Assembly (NCBI GenBank): GCA_024683455.1
Contig: JAIKYE010000002.1
Coordinates: forward strand, 1 to 64,000
Length of the DNA: 64,000 nucleotides
Source of the DNA: Bacteroidaceae bacterium
GTDB taxonomy: Bacteria > Bacteroidota > Bacteroidia > Bacteroidales > Bacteroidaceae
Reading direction: 5' to 3'
Shown here: one piece after another, positions 26,125 to 34,142 of the stretch
Layout of the letters: every line of letters begins with the position of its first letter
Position numbering within the stretch: position 1 is the first letter of the stretch
Translations under genes and position numbers: made by a program
The notes under the pieces: generated by a model
Told to the model about the DNA's origin: nothing
What the model saw: only the letters and a program-made list of their open reading frames with translations
The model's database searches: none

Positions 26125-29100
26125 TTAAAACAGGACCTTCTTGCTATCACAGATATAAACACCCTTCTGAGCCTTGTTTACACGCTGACCTGCAAGATTG
26201 AAGATAGAATGTTCAATATTCAATGTTGAACGTTCAATGTTATTAATTCCCGTGGAATTATCCTCGGTGAAGGTATAAACCTTGACTTCCGTAACAGGAA
26301 CATTCATGTAAGCACGGAAAGAACCAATAGTGGGTTGTACATCACCTACGTGATAAAAACCAGTCACACCATTTTGATTTTGCAGTACATATGATCCTAC
26401 AGTTGCAGGAGTTGCCTTGTACACACCGCAAAGAACGCCGTTTGTCAGGTCAGCTTCACTTGCCTCAACGATTACATTGGAAGCTGAGAGAACCAGCTGA
26501 CCATTACCCTGTACAACGACCGGTTTGTTAGCACTGACACTGGCAACAGCACTCAGATTAACTGTTGTACCGGTTACAGAAGTAGCCTTTGATATGGTAA
26601 ATTCAGCAGGAACAGTTGCCTCAAAGGGGAGGATCAGTGTCCTGTATGAATTTACCTGTGTCATATATGAAGCCTTTTCTGCCGTGAAGGCATAAGGTGC
26701 TCCAAAGTCAGCACCATCCGTCAGGAATAAACTCTCGCAAACGCCATTATTGATGATATTGGTACCAGTGATACCTGACTCTGGCGAAACGGTAACCAAA
26801 AGGTTAGAACCGTCTGGCAGACTACCAGCCAAGGCATTAGCTTCGAAAGCGTAGTTGCTCAGATCAATGGATGTAGCTTTTTCGCTCAGTGCCTCAGATA
26901 CCAGATTCTCAACGTCTGCAGGATAAACAACACCCAGCATCTTCTGACGGAAGTCTGCAATATCCTTTGCACTTAGACCCAACTCCTTGTGACAGTAGGT
27001 GTAGAACTTATCTGTCAATGTTTCGCCGTCCATAGTGTTGATGAAATCAATCAAACCATCTGCGTTCTCCTTCAGACGTTCTGTATCGAAGTAAGAGAAG
27101 GTGGTGATCTCGTAGTCCTTGTAGATATCACTCTCGCTTACACCCAGCAGACCCTCAATCAGGAAGGCCAGAGTACCGGTACGATCTGCACCGATGTGAC
27201 AATGGAAGAATACAGGTCTGTCTTTCTTCACACAGTCGAAAATATACTCCATGTTCTTCTTGTAGATGGGCTTCTGGTTCTGAAGACCGCCTTCGTAGTA
27301 CTCTACGTTATTGATGCGAAGATAGGTTACGTCTTTACCCAAGGGAGAATTACTGATGTATAGAGCCTCATTACTTGTACGTAGGTCAAGTTCTGCCTTC
27401 ATACCGATAGCACGGAGAGCTTCAATGCCTTTTGGCGTCAGGTTATACTTACCATTCCACTCTGCACCACGATAGATGTAACCATACTTAATGGGCTTAC
27501 CACTGGCTGTTGCCCAACCACCGAGGTCACGGATGTTGCCACCACCATCGGCCTTAATCTGACGAAGTTGACCGCTGGTAGAGAAAGAAGAATTAATGAG
27601 TTCTGTGTCGTTACCATCAACGGTGGCTGTTACCTTATAATAATAGGTTTGGCCGGGTATGAGGTTGTAAATCTCGTAATAAGTATCCTCACTGTTAACC
27701 TCTATAGGAGTAGCATCGGCAAAATCAGCATTGGTGCTCCAAGTTATATACTGAGCAGTAGCATCCTCGTTACGTGTCCAGAAGATGGTAGCAGGTTCAG
27801 GCGTATCACGACGTACGGGAGGAGCAACATTGTACTTCTCCATCTTAGAAGAATCCTGTCTTGTATAGGATACCTCAGCCATATACTCCCTTACGCGGAT
27901 GTTCTCGACATTGAAGTCCTGCTCAAACATTCCGCTCTGTGCAGGATGAAAGCGCCAGTAGATGCGATCAGAGCTCTCATCGGTAGTGAGCAATACCCAA
28001 CCACCGGAAACAGAATAAGGATAGCTGGCATTGGTGCCATCATAAAGGCTCTTCAGTGTATACTTGCCACCGCTTACCCAAGTAATCACCTGTGGATTCT
28101 CGGGTGTTTCTGTCAGTGTAATATATTCATTCTTAGCGTTGCCGTTTACGGGTTTACCTGCATACAGATTATTTTCCATATTCTGTATATACCAGTTGCT
28201 ACCCTTACGTGTGAGTTTGAAATAGTATTTATCCTTTGCAGCATCAAAGTCAGAAATGCCCAAACCACCTTCTGCAGCGTATGCAGCATCAGCAAACAAC
28301 ATCTGACCCTTGCTGATGTTCTCAATGTAGTAGAAACCCTCGTTCAGCGGATTAACAGAGAGACCGTCTGCAGCAATAATCATCTGAAGATAAGCCTTGT
28401 TGCGCTGCTCCAAAGATGCGTTTTCATCAAGAGAAGCAGCAAATGTCAGAGCATCCTTGAATGCCTTTACACTGGCTGTTGTATAATAGCCAGGATCTGT
28501 ACCGACCTCTTCATCGGCAGGTAACTTAGCACTGTAGGTAGCGATGTAGTTCTGCAACTGCTCGTTAGAAATCTCTTCCAGCAAATCGGCAACAATATTA
28601 TGGTTAGCCCAGTAGTAGTTCGATGTGTAGTCCAGATACAGGCTGGGATAAATATGAATGGTAGACTTGTGACTATCATCGAAAGTCTGGTTGTCTGCCA
28701 GTGATGGCATAGCATCACATATCATATATACGTCGTAGCCGCCTTCTGCACGCCAGAAGACCCATGAGCCCCATTTTTCGTTAGCAATGTTCTTGCCGAC
28801 CGTAATAGTCTTCAGGTTAGCATTCTCGCTGATACAAGACTCTCCCAGCTTTGTTACAGAGTTAGGCAGGGTAATCTCTTTAATCTTTGTGCTATAGATA
28901 GCTTCCTTGCCAATAGAAACAAGTCCCTCGGGCAGGGTGATAGAGGTGAGGCCTGAATTGCGGAAGGCATAATTACCAATGCCTGTTACATTGTAGGTTT
29001 TATCTTCGTAGGTAACTTGTGCGGGGATGGTGATGTCTCCGCTATAGGTGCTGGGATTGCTTGACGAGGGCTGGTTCTCGTTGGGATAAACAACACTAAC

Positions 29101-30375
29101 TTTATCTTCGGCTGTCATCTTATACTTAATACCGCCAGCAGTGAACTCGATTAAATCCAATCCATTGCCCATATCGGGCATAATGGTGTACTTGCCACCC
29201 CAATACTGGTCATTCATGTATTCCTCATATACATCGGGATATACATGTATTCTGGAGGCATATCCATGGTCGAAGGTATACTTATCGGGAACCGATGGCT
29301 TAGCATGACAATCCATATAGATATCATACTCGGGAGATTCGCGATAAAGAATCCATTCACCCCATGGGTTGGTAGCACAGTGCTCGCCGAAGGTAACCTT
29401 CGTCAGTTTATCGTTGTAACCCATAGCATACTGACCGAAGTTCACAACTGTGCTAGGAACAGTCAACTCGGTAATCTGCGTATTGTAAATAGCTTCCACA
29501 CCAATTGAGGTCAGTCCTTCTGGCAGACTGATTGAGGTGATGTTGGCCTTGCGGAAAGCATAGTCATCGATGCCCGTCACCTTGTAGTTCTGCCCTTCGT
29601 ATGTCACCTGTGCAGGAATAACAATATCACCTGTGTATGTATTGGGATTGTCAGAACCTGGCTTACCCTCTGTAGGATAGGTAACAACCACCTTATCCTC
29701 GGCAATCATCTTGTACTTAATTCCATCAACGGTAAAGTCGATAAGTTCGACACTCATTTTTACAATATTGTAGATATTCCAGAGAGGATCTGCCTTGTAC
29801 TCATCGGCCAGCTCATTCTTTACATGGATAGAAGTAAGATGAGTATCATCAAAGGTATAGGCATCGGGCAAGGTAGGCTTCGTATCACATATCATATACA
29901 CGTCATAGCCGCCCGTTGCACGCCATGCGACCCACTTGCCCCAATCATTATCGGCAATATGACTGCCAAATGTGATGGTTGTAAGCGTAGAAGACTCTGC
30001 CATAGCATATTTCCCCAACGTGGTAACCGAATTAGGAACGGTAATCTCGGTAATCGTAGACCTGTAGAGAGCCTCCTTTCCGATTGAAAGCAGCCCCTCT
30101 GGCAAAGAGATTGAAGTTATGCTTGCCTTTCGGAAAGACTTGTCACCGATAGCCGTGACATTGTAGGTAACGTCATCCACAGTGATGGTGGCAGGAATGA
30201 CGATGTCGCCTGTATACTCACTCGTACCAGGCTCCGTCTCATTTGGGTAAGTAACTGTTGCCGTACTGCCATCAAGGATGTACTTAATGCCATCCACGGT
30301 CGCAGTTGTTTGAGCCGATAACGCAAAAGTTACCAGCACCAATGAGAATAAAGTAAATAACTTTTTCATGAACAT
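26125..30375 (-). CDS. Secreted BspA-type LRR protein with tyrosine-phosphatase domain and C-terminal sorting-like tail
   Basis: 1416 residues. Signal peptide MFMKKLFTLFSLVLVTFALSA (Met3 is an equally good start). Three copies of a ~195-residue module follow (about 24-211, 212-408, 412-597), each with a GDI-IPA-V-Y-VTGI core and LRR_5 leucine-rich repeats such as ITSISLPEGLTSIG. Next come a linker, a beta-rich region (about 660-800), a fibronectin-III-like domain (about 860-945, YYEIYNLIPGQTYYYKV) and a phosphatase domain (about 955-1150). The phosphatase starts GGGNIRDLGGW and has the P-loop HCHIGADRTGT: nucleophile Cys1059, Arg1065. The end, FNLAGQRVNKAQKGVYI, resembles the Bacteroidota sorting tails recognised by type IX secretion. 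Probably surface-bound or secreted; a role in adhesion plus dephosphorylation of external protein, lipid or nucleotide is inference. No homologue search was done. Confidence 0.88.
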   Translation of the reverse strand: MFMKKLFTLFSLVLVTFALSAQTTATVDGIKYILDGSTATVTYPNETEPGTSEYTGDIVIPATITVDDVTYNVTAIGDKSFRKASITSISLPEGLLSIGKEALYRSTITEITVPNSVTTLGKYAMAESSTLTTITFGSHIADNDWGKWVAWRATGGYDVYMICDTKPTLPDAYTFDDTHLTSIHVKNELADEYKADPLWNIYNIVKMSVELIDFTVDGIKYKMIAEDKVVVTYPTEGKPGSDNPNTYTGDIVIPAQVTYEGQNYKVTGIDDYAFRKANITSISLPEGLTSIGVEAIYNTQITELTVPSTVVNFGQYAMGYNDKLTKVTFGEHCATNPWGEWILYRESPEYDIYMDCHAKPSVPDKYTFDHGYASRIHVYPDVYEEYMNDQYWGGKYTIMPDMGNGLDLIEFTAGGIKYKMTAEDKVSVVYPNENQPSSSNPSTYSGDITIPAQVTYEDKTYNVTGIGNYAFRNSGLTSITLPEGLVSIGKEAIYSTKIKEITLPNSVTKLGESCISENANLKTITVGKNIANEKWGSWVFWRAEGGYDVYMICDAMPSLADNQTFDDSHKSTIHIYPSLYLDYTSNYYWANHNIVADLLEEISNEQLQNYIATYSAKLPADEEVGTDPGYYTTASVKAFKDALTFAASLDENASLEQRNKAYLQMIIAADGLSVNPLNEGFYYIENISKGQMLFADAAYAAEGGLGISDFDAAKDKYYFKLTRKGSNWYIQNMENNLYAGKPVNGNAKNEYITLTETPENPQVITWVSGGKYTLKSLYDGTNASYPYSVSGGWVLLTTDESSDRIYWRFHPAQSGMFEQDFNVENIRVREYMAEVSYTRQDSSKMEKYNVAPPVRRDTPEPATIFWTRNEDATAQYITWSTNADFADATPIEVNSEDTYYEIYNLIPGQTYYYKVTATVDGNDTELINSSFSTSGQLRQIKADGGGNIRDLGGWATASGKPIKYGYIYRGAEWNGKYNLTPKGIEALRAIGMKAELDLRTSNEALYISNSPLGKDVTYLRINNVEYYEGGLQNQKPIYKKNMEYIFDCVKKDRPVFFHCHIGADRTGTLAFLIEGLLGVSESDIYKDYEITTFSYFDTERLKENADGLIDFINTMDGETLTDKFYTYCHKELGLSAKDIADFRQKMLGVVYPADVENLVSEALSEKATSIDLSNYAFEANALAGSLPDGSNLLVTVSPESGITGTNIINNGVCESLFLTDGADFGAPYAFTAEKASYMTQVNSYRTLILPFEATVPAEFTISKATSVTGTTVNLSAVASVSANKPVVVQGNGQLVLSASNVIVEASEADLTNGVLCGVYKATPATVGSYVLQNQNGVTGFYHVGDVQPTIGSFRAYMNVPVTEVKVYTFTEDNSTGINNIERSTLNIEHSIFNLAGQRVNKAQKGVYICDSKKVLF

Positions 30376-30446
30376 TGATAGTTTTAGTTATATATATAAA
30401 TGTGTGTTCTACCGCTTTTTCATAGTCGGTGTTAACAAAAGTCGCA

Positions 30447-30478
30447 CAAAAATACAGTTCTTTTTTTTAAAAGACAAT
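30447..30478 (-). promoter_or_regulatory. Putative promoter of the LRR-phosphatase gene
   Basis: On the minus strand ATTG (30478-30475), a 20-bp spacer and TATTTTTG (30454-30447). The -7 box is perfect and the -33 box one base off. It leaves a leader of about 65 nt. Confidence 0.55.
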
Positions 30479-30600
30479 TTTTTTACCTAAAAAACCACCA
30501 TAATTACAATTATTTTAACTGGCATAGTGCTATTTCTTCTGTTTTCTTATCACTTCGTCCGCCCCGTAGGCTGGCGCAAGCCATCCTACAAAGAAAAAAA

Positions 30601-30643
30601 GGAGCCTTAAATATTTGAAAGTAAACTTTCATATTTAAACTCC
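30601..30643 (-). terminator. Intrinsic terminator downstream of tRNA-Arg
   Basis: On the minus strand GGAGTTTAAATATGAAAG pairs with CTTTCAAATATTTAAGGCTCC, with small internal mismatches and a 4-nt loop, followed by a run of T (A-run on plus at 30594-30600). It begins 12 nt after the tRNA 3' end. Confidence 0.85.
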
Positions 30644-30654
30644 TTTTTACTTCG

Positions 30655-30728
30655 TGATCCCGGAGGGATTCTAACCCTCGACCTTCAGAACCGGAATCTG
30701 ACGCTCTATACAGCTAAGCTACGGGACC
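30655..30728 (-). tRNA. tRNA-Arg (anticodon CCG)
   Basis: 74 nt on the minus strand. It folds as a complete cloverleaf: 7-bp acceptor stem with one G-U (GGTCCCG / CGGGATC, discriminator A), 4-bp D stem with a 9-nt loop, anticodon arm TCAGA-TTCCGGT-TCTGA with CCG at 34-36, 5-nt variable loop, T stem GAGGG/CCCTC. No CCA is encoded, consistent with the need for the cca enzyme at 62346. The T loop is TTAGAAT (A56 for the usual C56) and the D loop has U19 for G19. Confidence 0.95.
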
Positions 30729-30801
30729 ATTTAGCTAAAACGCCACAAAGATACAATAAAAATAGAGAATTAAAGAACTATTGCTCTCAATTTTCATTTT
30801 C

Positions 30802-33003
30802 TTACTGCAGATATTGTTTAAAGTGCTGCGTTATCTGACGGAACAGGTGCACACGGGTATTTCCACCGCTAATACCGTGATTTCGATTGGTATAGGTGAG
30901 CTGTCGAAAATCCTTGTCTGCCTGAACTAAAGCCTCGGTATATTCAGCTACATTACGGTAATGTACGTTATCGTCAGCTGTTCCCTGACAGATAAGCAAA
31001 TGTCCATGTAACTGACTGGCTCTGCCTATGGGACTTACATCATAACCATCACCATTCTCGTTCGGCGTACGCATGTAACGCTCCGTATAAACAGTGTCAT
31101 AATAACGCCATGACGTAGGAGGTGCCACTGCCACACCTGCAGCAAAGACGGGACGACCCTCACTCATACTCATCAAGGTGTTAAATCCGCCAAAGCTCCA
31201 GCCCCAGATACCGATATGCTCTTTATCTACATACGGAAGTGTGCCAAGATATAAAGCAGCCTCAACCTGATCGTGGCTCTCCAACTGTCCTAATTTCAAG
31301 TAGGTGCATTGTTCAAAGTCACGACCACGGCCACCGGTTCCCCTACCATCTACACAAACGCAGATGAAGCCCTGCTGACACAAATACTGCTCATAGAGTG
31401 ACCCACCCATATTACCTGTGTTCCAACTGTCCAATACCTGCTGACTGCCAGGACCGCTATATTGATGCATAATGACGGGGTACTTATTGCTGGTAGAGAA
31501 GTTGGCGGGCAATACCATGAAACCATTCAGTTCAACACCATCCTGTGTCTTAAAGGTAAAGAACTTGCGCTCGCCCAAGTTAAGTTCTGCCAGTTTCTGT
31601 TTTAACGCAGCATTATCCTCCAACGTCTTTAACTTTTTGCCATTAGCATCACATAGCGTAGTAACATAAGGAGTATTAAGATTGCTGTAAACATTCATAT
31701 AATAACGCATACCCTTACTGAAAGTTGCCTTATTGGTACCACGCTCCAGACTGAGCTTTGTTACCTTACCCTTGGCATCAGACTTATAGACAGCCCGACA
31801 GAGAGGACTCTCTTCTGTGCTGGCATAATAGGTGGTTCCCGATTTGACATCGTAACCATAAAAGTCTGTTACCACAAAGTTACCCTTTGTCAACTGGCGA
31901 CGCATAGTGCCAGTCAAATCGTACAGGTAGAGATGGTTGAAACCACTGCGCTCACTCATCATGACAAAGCCCTCGTCCAGTACCTTGAAATTCCTGTAGA
32001 CCTCCTCTGATACGTACTTCTCGGCCTTCTCGCGCACAATCACACGGCACTCCGTACTGCGAGGATTGGCCAAATAGATGTCCAGGCAATCCTGATGACG
32101 ATTATTGGTAAGAATAATAAGTTTCTCTGGGTCTTTGGTAAAGAAGATACGAGGTACATAGCCATCTTCAGGAATGGGCAGTTGCATCCTTCTAATGACA
32201 CGACTCTTGATATCAAAGCTATGCACACTTACCACACTATTCTTAGCTCCGGCAACAGGATACTTATAATCGTACGAGCCTGGGTATTGAGCATATTCCT
32301 TACGTTCGGGGTTCAAACCCTTGTACCAAGGAAAACTAAACATAGGCACATCCTTCTCATCATACCTAATCCAAGCTATCATGGTATTGTCCTCGTTAAA
32401 ATCGAAGGCACAGTTAAATGAGAATTCCTCCTCATTCACCCAGTCAGGCTTGCCGTTTATAACCTCGTTGAACTTACCATCCTTGGTAATCTGGCTCTCA
32501 CTGTTATTAAAGAGTAACTTTACCAGGAAAAGATTTCCATCACGTACAAATGCCACCATGTTGCCGTCCCTACTCCACAAAGGTACTTCCTGAGGACCAC
32601 CGTCGCTCAACTTGGCGACTGTACGGTTCTTTACATTATATATATAATATTGAGCCGTCTTGCTACGACGATAAATACTCTGAGTCTCGGTCTGCAACAA
32701 GATATTCTGTTCATTGGGACTCATAATATAACCATCAATATGAGGAAGTTGAATACGTGTCTTAATATTATCCGCATCAAAGATAACACCTATTTCCTCA
32801 CCTGTCCGGAAACTCTTTCTAACAATCTTTTTTCCACCATCAATCATCTGACTATAGCTTTCACCATCCATCAAAGGATTCACTCCATAAACCTGATGAG
32901 CAAAGTAAGCATTATGACAAAGGCTTGAAAGCTGAATCTCACTTGCAGCCTGTCCATTAAGCAGGCTACATAGAACAGCTATTAAAAATAATAATCGCTT
33001 CAT
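30802..33003 (-). CDS. Dipeptidyl-peptidase IV-like serine peptidase (S9 family), exported
   Basis: 733 residues with a signal peptide (MKRLLFLIAVLCSLLNGQAA). The N-terminal two-thirds form the DPP-IV beta-propeller (for example EVPLWSRDGNMVAFVRDGN, PDWVNEEEFSFNCAFDF with the substrate-binding Glu pair EE). The C-terminal alpha/beta-hydrolase holds the triad: Ser603 in WGWSFGGFN, Asp677 in GTADDNVHYRN and His709 in NRNHGI; the 32-residue Asp-His spacing equals that of human DPP-IV. Such periplasmic enzymes cleave X-Pro/X-Ala dipeptides from peptide N termini and are common in proteolytic oral and gut Bacteroidota. Stands alone between tRNA-Arg and a divergent radical SAM gene. Confidence 0.94.
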   Translation of the reverse strand: MKRLLFLIAVLCSLLNGQAASEIQLSSLCHNAYFAHQVYGVNPLMDGESYSQMIDGGKKIVRKSFRTGEEIGVIFDADNIKTRIQLPHIDGYIMSPNEQNILLQTETQSIYRRSKTAQYYIYNVKNRTVAKLSDGGPQEVPLWSRDGNMVAFVRDGNLFLVKLLFNNSESQITKDGKFNEVINGKPDWVNEEEFSFNCAFDFNEDNTMIAWIRYDEKDVPMFSFPWYKGLNPERKEYAQYPGSYDYKYPVAGAKNSVVSVHSFDIKSRVIRRMQLPIPEDGYVPRIFFTKDPEKLIILTNNRHQDCLDIYLANPRSTECRVIVREKAEKYVSEEVYRNFKVLDEGFVMMSERSGFNHLYLYDLTGTMRRQLTKGNFVVTDFYGYDVKSGTTYYASTEESPLCRAVYKSDAKGKVTKLSLERGTNKATFSKGMRYYMNVYSNLNTPYVTTLCDANGKKLKTLEDNAALKQKLAELNLGERKFFTFKTQDGVELNGFMVLPANFSTSNKYPVIMHQYSGPGSQQVLDSWNTGNMGGSLYEQYLCQQGFICVCVDGRGTGGRGRDFEQCTYLKLGQLESHDQVEAALYLGTLPYVDKEHIGIWGWSFGGFNTLMSMSEGRPVFAAGVAVAPPTSWRYYDTVYTERYMRTPNENGDGYDVSPIGRASQLHGHLLICQGTADDNVHYRNVAEYTEALVQADKDFRQLTYTNRNHGISGGNTRVHLFRQITQHFKQYLQ

Positions 33004-33047
33004 ATATTTCTTGTATATTATCTGTGTGATTTACGCAATTTTGGCTT

Positions 33048-33055
33048 CAAAGTTA
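33048..33055 (-). promoter_or_regulatory. Putative -7 box for the peptidase gene
   Basis: TAACTTTG on the minus strand, about 45 nt upstream of the ATG. No clear TTTG at the -33 position (an imperfect TTGT lies 22 bp away), so this is a weak call. Confidence 0.4.
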
Positions 33056-33109
33056 CGTCTTTTTTTTAAAAAAAATACAAGTATGAAAGTGCATTTCACT
33101 CTTTTTATG

Positions 33110-33117
33110 TAATTTTG
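33110..33117 (+). promoter_or_regulatory. Putative -7 box of the radical SAM gene, very close to the start codon
   Basis: TAATTTTG ends 4 nt before the ATG at 33122. No convincing -33 TTTG. If used, the mRNA would be leaderless or nearly so. Confidence 0.35.
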
Positions 33118-33121
33118 AGAC

Positions 33122-34000
33122 ATGAAATACATGGAATATGGCCCCTGGCTGCAAGAACAACTGGGAACAAAGGTACAAAAGATATCTGTTAATGCAGGAT
33201 TTACTTGTCCAAACAGAGACGGGACTATAGGTACAGGCGGTTGTTCATTTTGCAACAATCAGACTTTCAACCCAGAGTATTGCAAACCCACCAAAAGTAT
33301 CACGCAACAATTAGAGGAAGGTAAGCATTTCTTTGCACGCAAATACCCGCATATGAAGTATCTGGCTTACTTTCAAGCCTACACCAATACATACGGCCAA
33401 TTGGAGCACCTAAAAAACCTCTATGAAGAAGCCCTGCAAGTTCCCGATGTAGTTGGTCTGGTGATTGGCACACGCCCCGACTGCATGCCCCCTGCCCTAC
33501 TGGAATACCTTACAGAACTGAACCACCGCACTTTCTTGATTGTAGAATATGGAATAGAAAGTGCCAACGAGAATACCCTGCTGCGCATTAACCGTGGTCA
33601 CACCTTTGCCCTTTCCGCTCAGGTAATCCGTCAGACTGCAGCATGCGGCATCCGCGTAGGTGCCCATATTATTCTGGGATTTCCGTGGGAGAGCCGAGAG
33701 GAACTGATGCACCAGGCCGACGAGATTGCCCGCCTGCCTCTTACGACCCTGAAACTACATCAACTGCAGATTATCAAAGGCACAGCACTGGCGGATGAAT
33801 ACCTTCAACACCCATGGCCAGTCCCCACGGCACAGGACTATATAGATCTGGTCCTAGAATATATCTCCCATCTACCCTCCACCCTTGTTTTGGAGAGGTT
33901 CGTCAGTCAGAGTCCCCCCGAATTCGTTATTGCCCCCCAGTGGGGCCTTAAGAACTATGAATTTACCAACTTGGTAAAACAGGCTCTTTCACGTAAATAA
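33122..34000 (+). CDS. YhcC-type (TIGR01212-like) radical SAM protein
   Basis: 292 residues, close to the family's usual ~300. The cysteine cluster FTCPNRDGTIGTGGCSFC is the characteristic non-classical Fe4S4-binding motif of this family. Further landmarks: YFQAYTNTYGQLEHLKNLYE, GLVIGTRPDC, EYGIESANENTLLRINRGHT and GAHIILGFPWESREELM. The chain ends APQWGLKNYEF, as in relatives. The role of the family is not well established. Met1 at 33122 or Met4 at 33131 could be the start; the upstream -7 box is so close that the first would be leaderless. Convergent with the secreted protein gene at 34143, with a long hairpin between. Confidence 0.9.
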   Translation: MKYMEYGPWLQEQLGTKVQKISVNAGFTCPNRDGTIGTGGCSFCNNQTFNPEYCKPTKSITQQLEEGKHFFARKYPHMKYLAYFQAYTNTYGQLEHLKNLYEEALQVPDVVGLVIGTRPDCMPPALLEYLTELNHRTFLIVEYGIESANENTLLRINRGHTFALSAQVIRQTAACGIRVGAHIILGFPWESREELMHQADEIARLPLTTLKLHQLQIIKGTALADEYLQHPWPVPTAQDYIDLVLEYISHLPSTLVLERFVSQSPPEFVIAPQWGLKNYEFTNLVKQALSRK

Positions 34001-34037
34001 AAGAACCCGACAAGTACATCACCCAGTACAGTAATAA

Positions 34038-34098
34038 AATATTGAAGCTCTCCGTGCCATATAGCGCCAACTGGCGAATGACAGGAGAGCTCAATATT
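34038..34098. other. Long intergenic hairpin between convergent genes
   Basis: AATATTGAAGCTCTCC (34038-34053) pairs with GGAGAGCTCAATATT (34084-34098), 15 bp with one bulged A. Inside is a smaller hairpin, CGCC-AACT-GGCG. There is no T-run on either side, so it is not a classical intrinsic terminator, but its position between two converging genes suggests mRNA 3'-end formation or protection. Confidence 0.65.
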
Positions 34099-34142
34099 AT
34101 TATCGACACAAAGAAGCAAGTTCTTTATTCGAACACCAGATA

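Noticed and set aside
27568-28524. Long open frame (318 codons) on the plus strand
   Set aside because: It lies wholly antisense to the LRR-phosphatase gene, whose frame has clear domains; the antisense product has no recognisable motif.
33868-33920. CTCC..GGAG stretch in the radical SAM gene as another GC-rich inserted element
   Set aside because: The encoded residues fit the normal family C terminus, so no insertion is needed.
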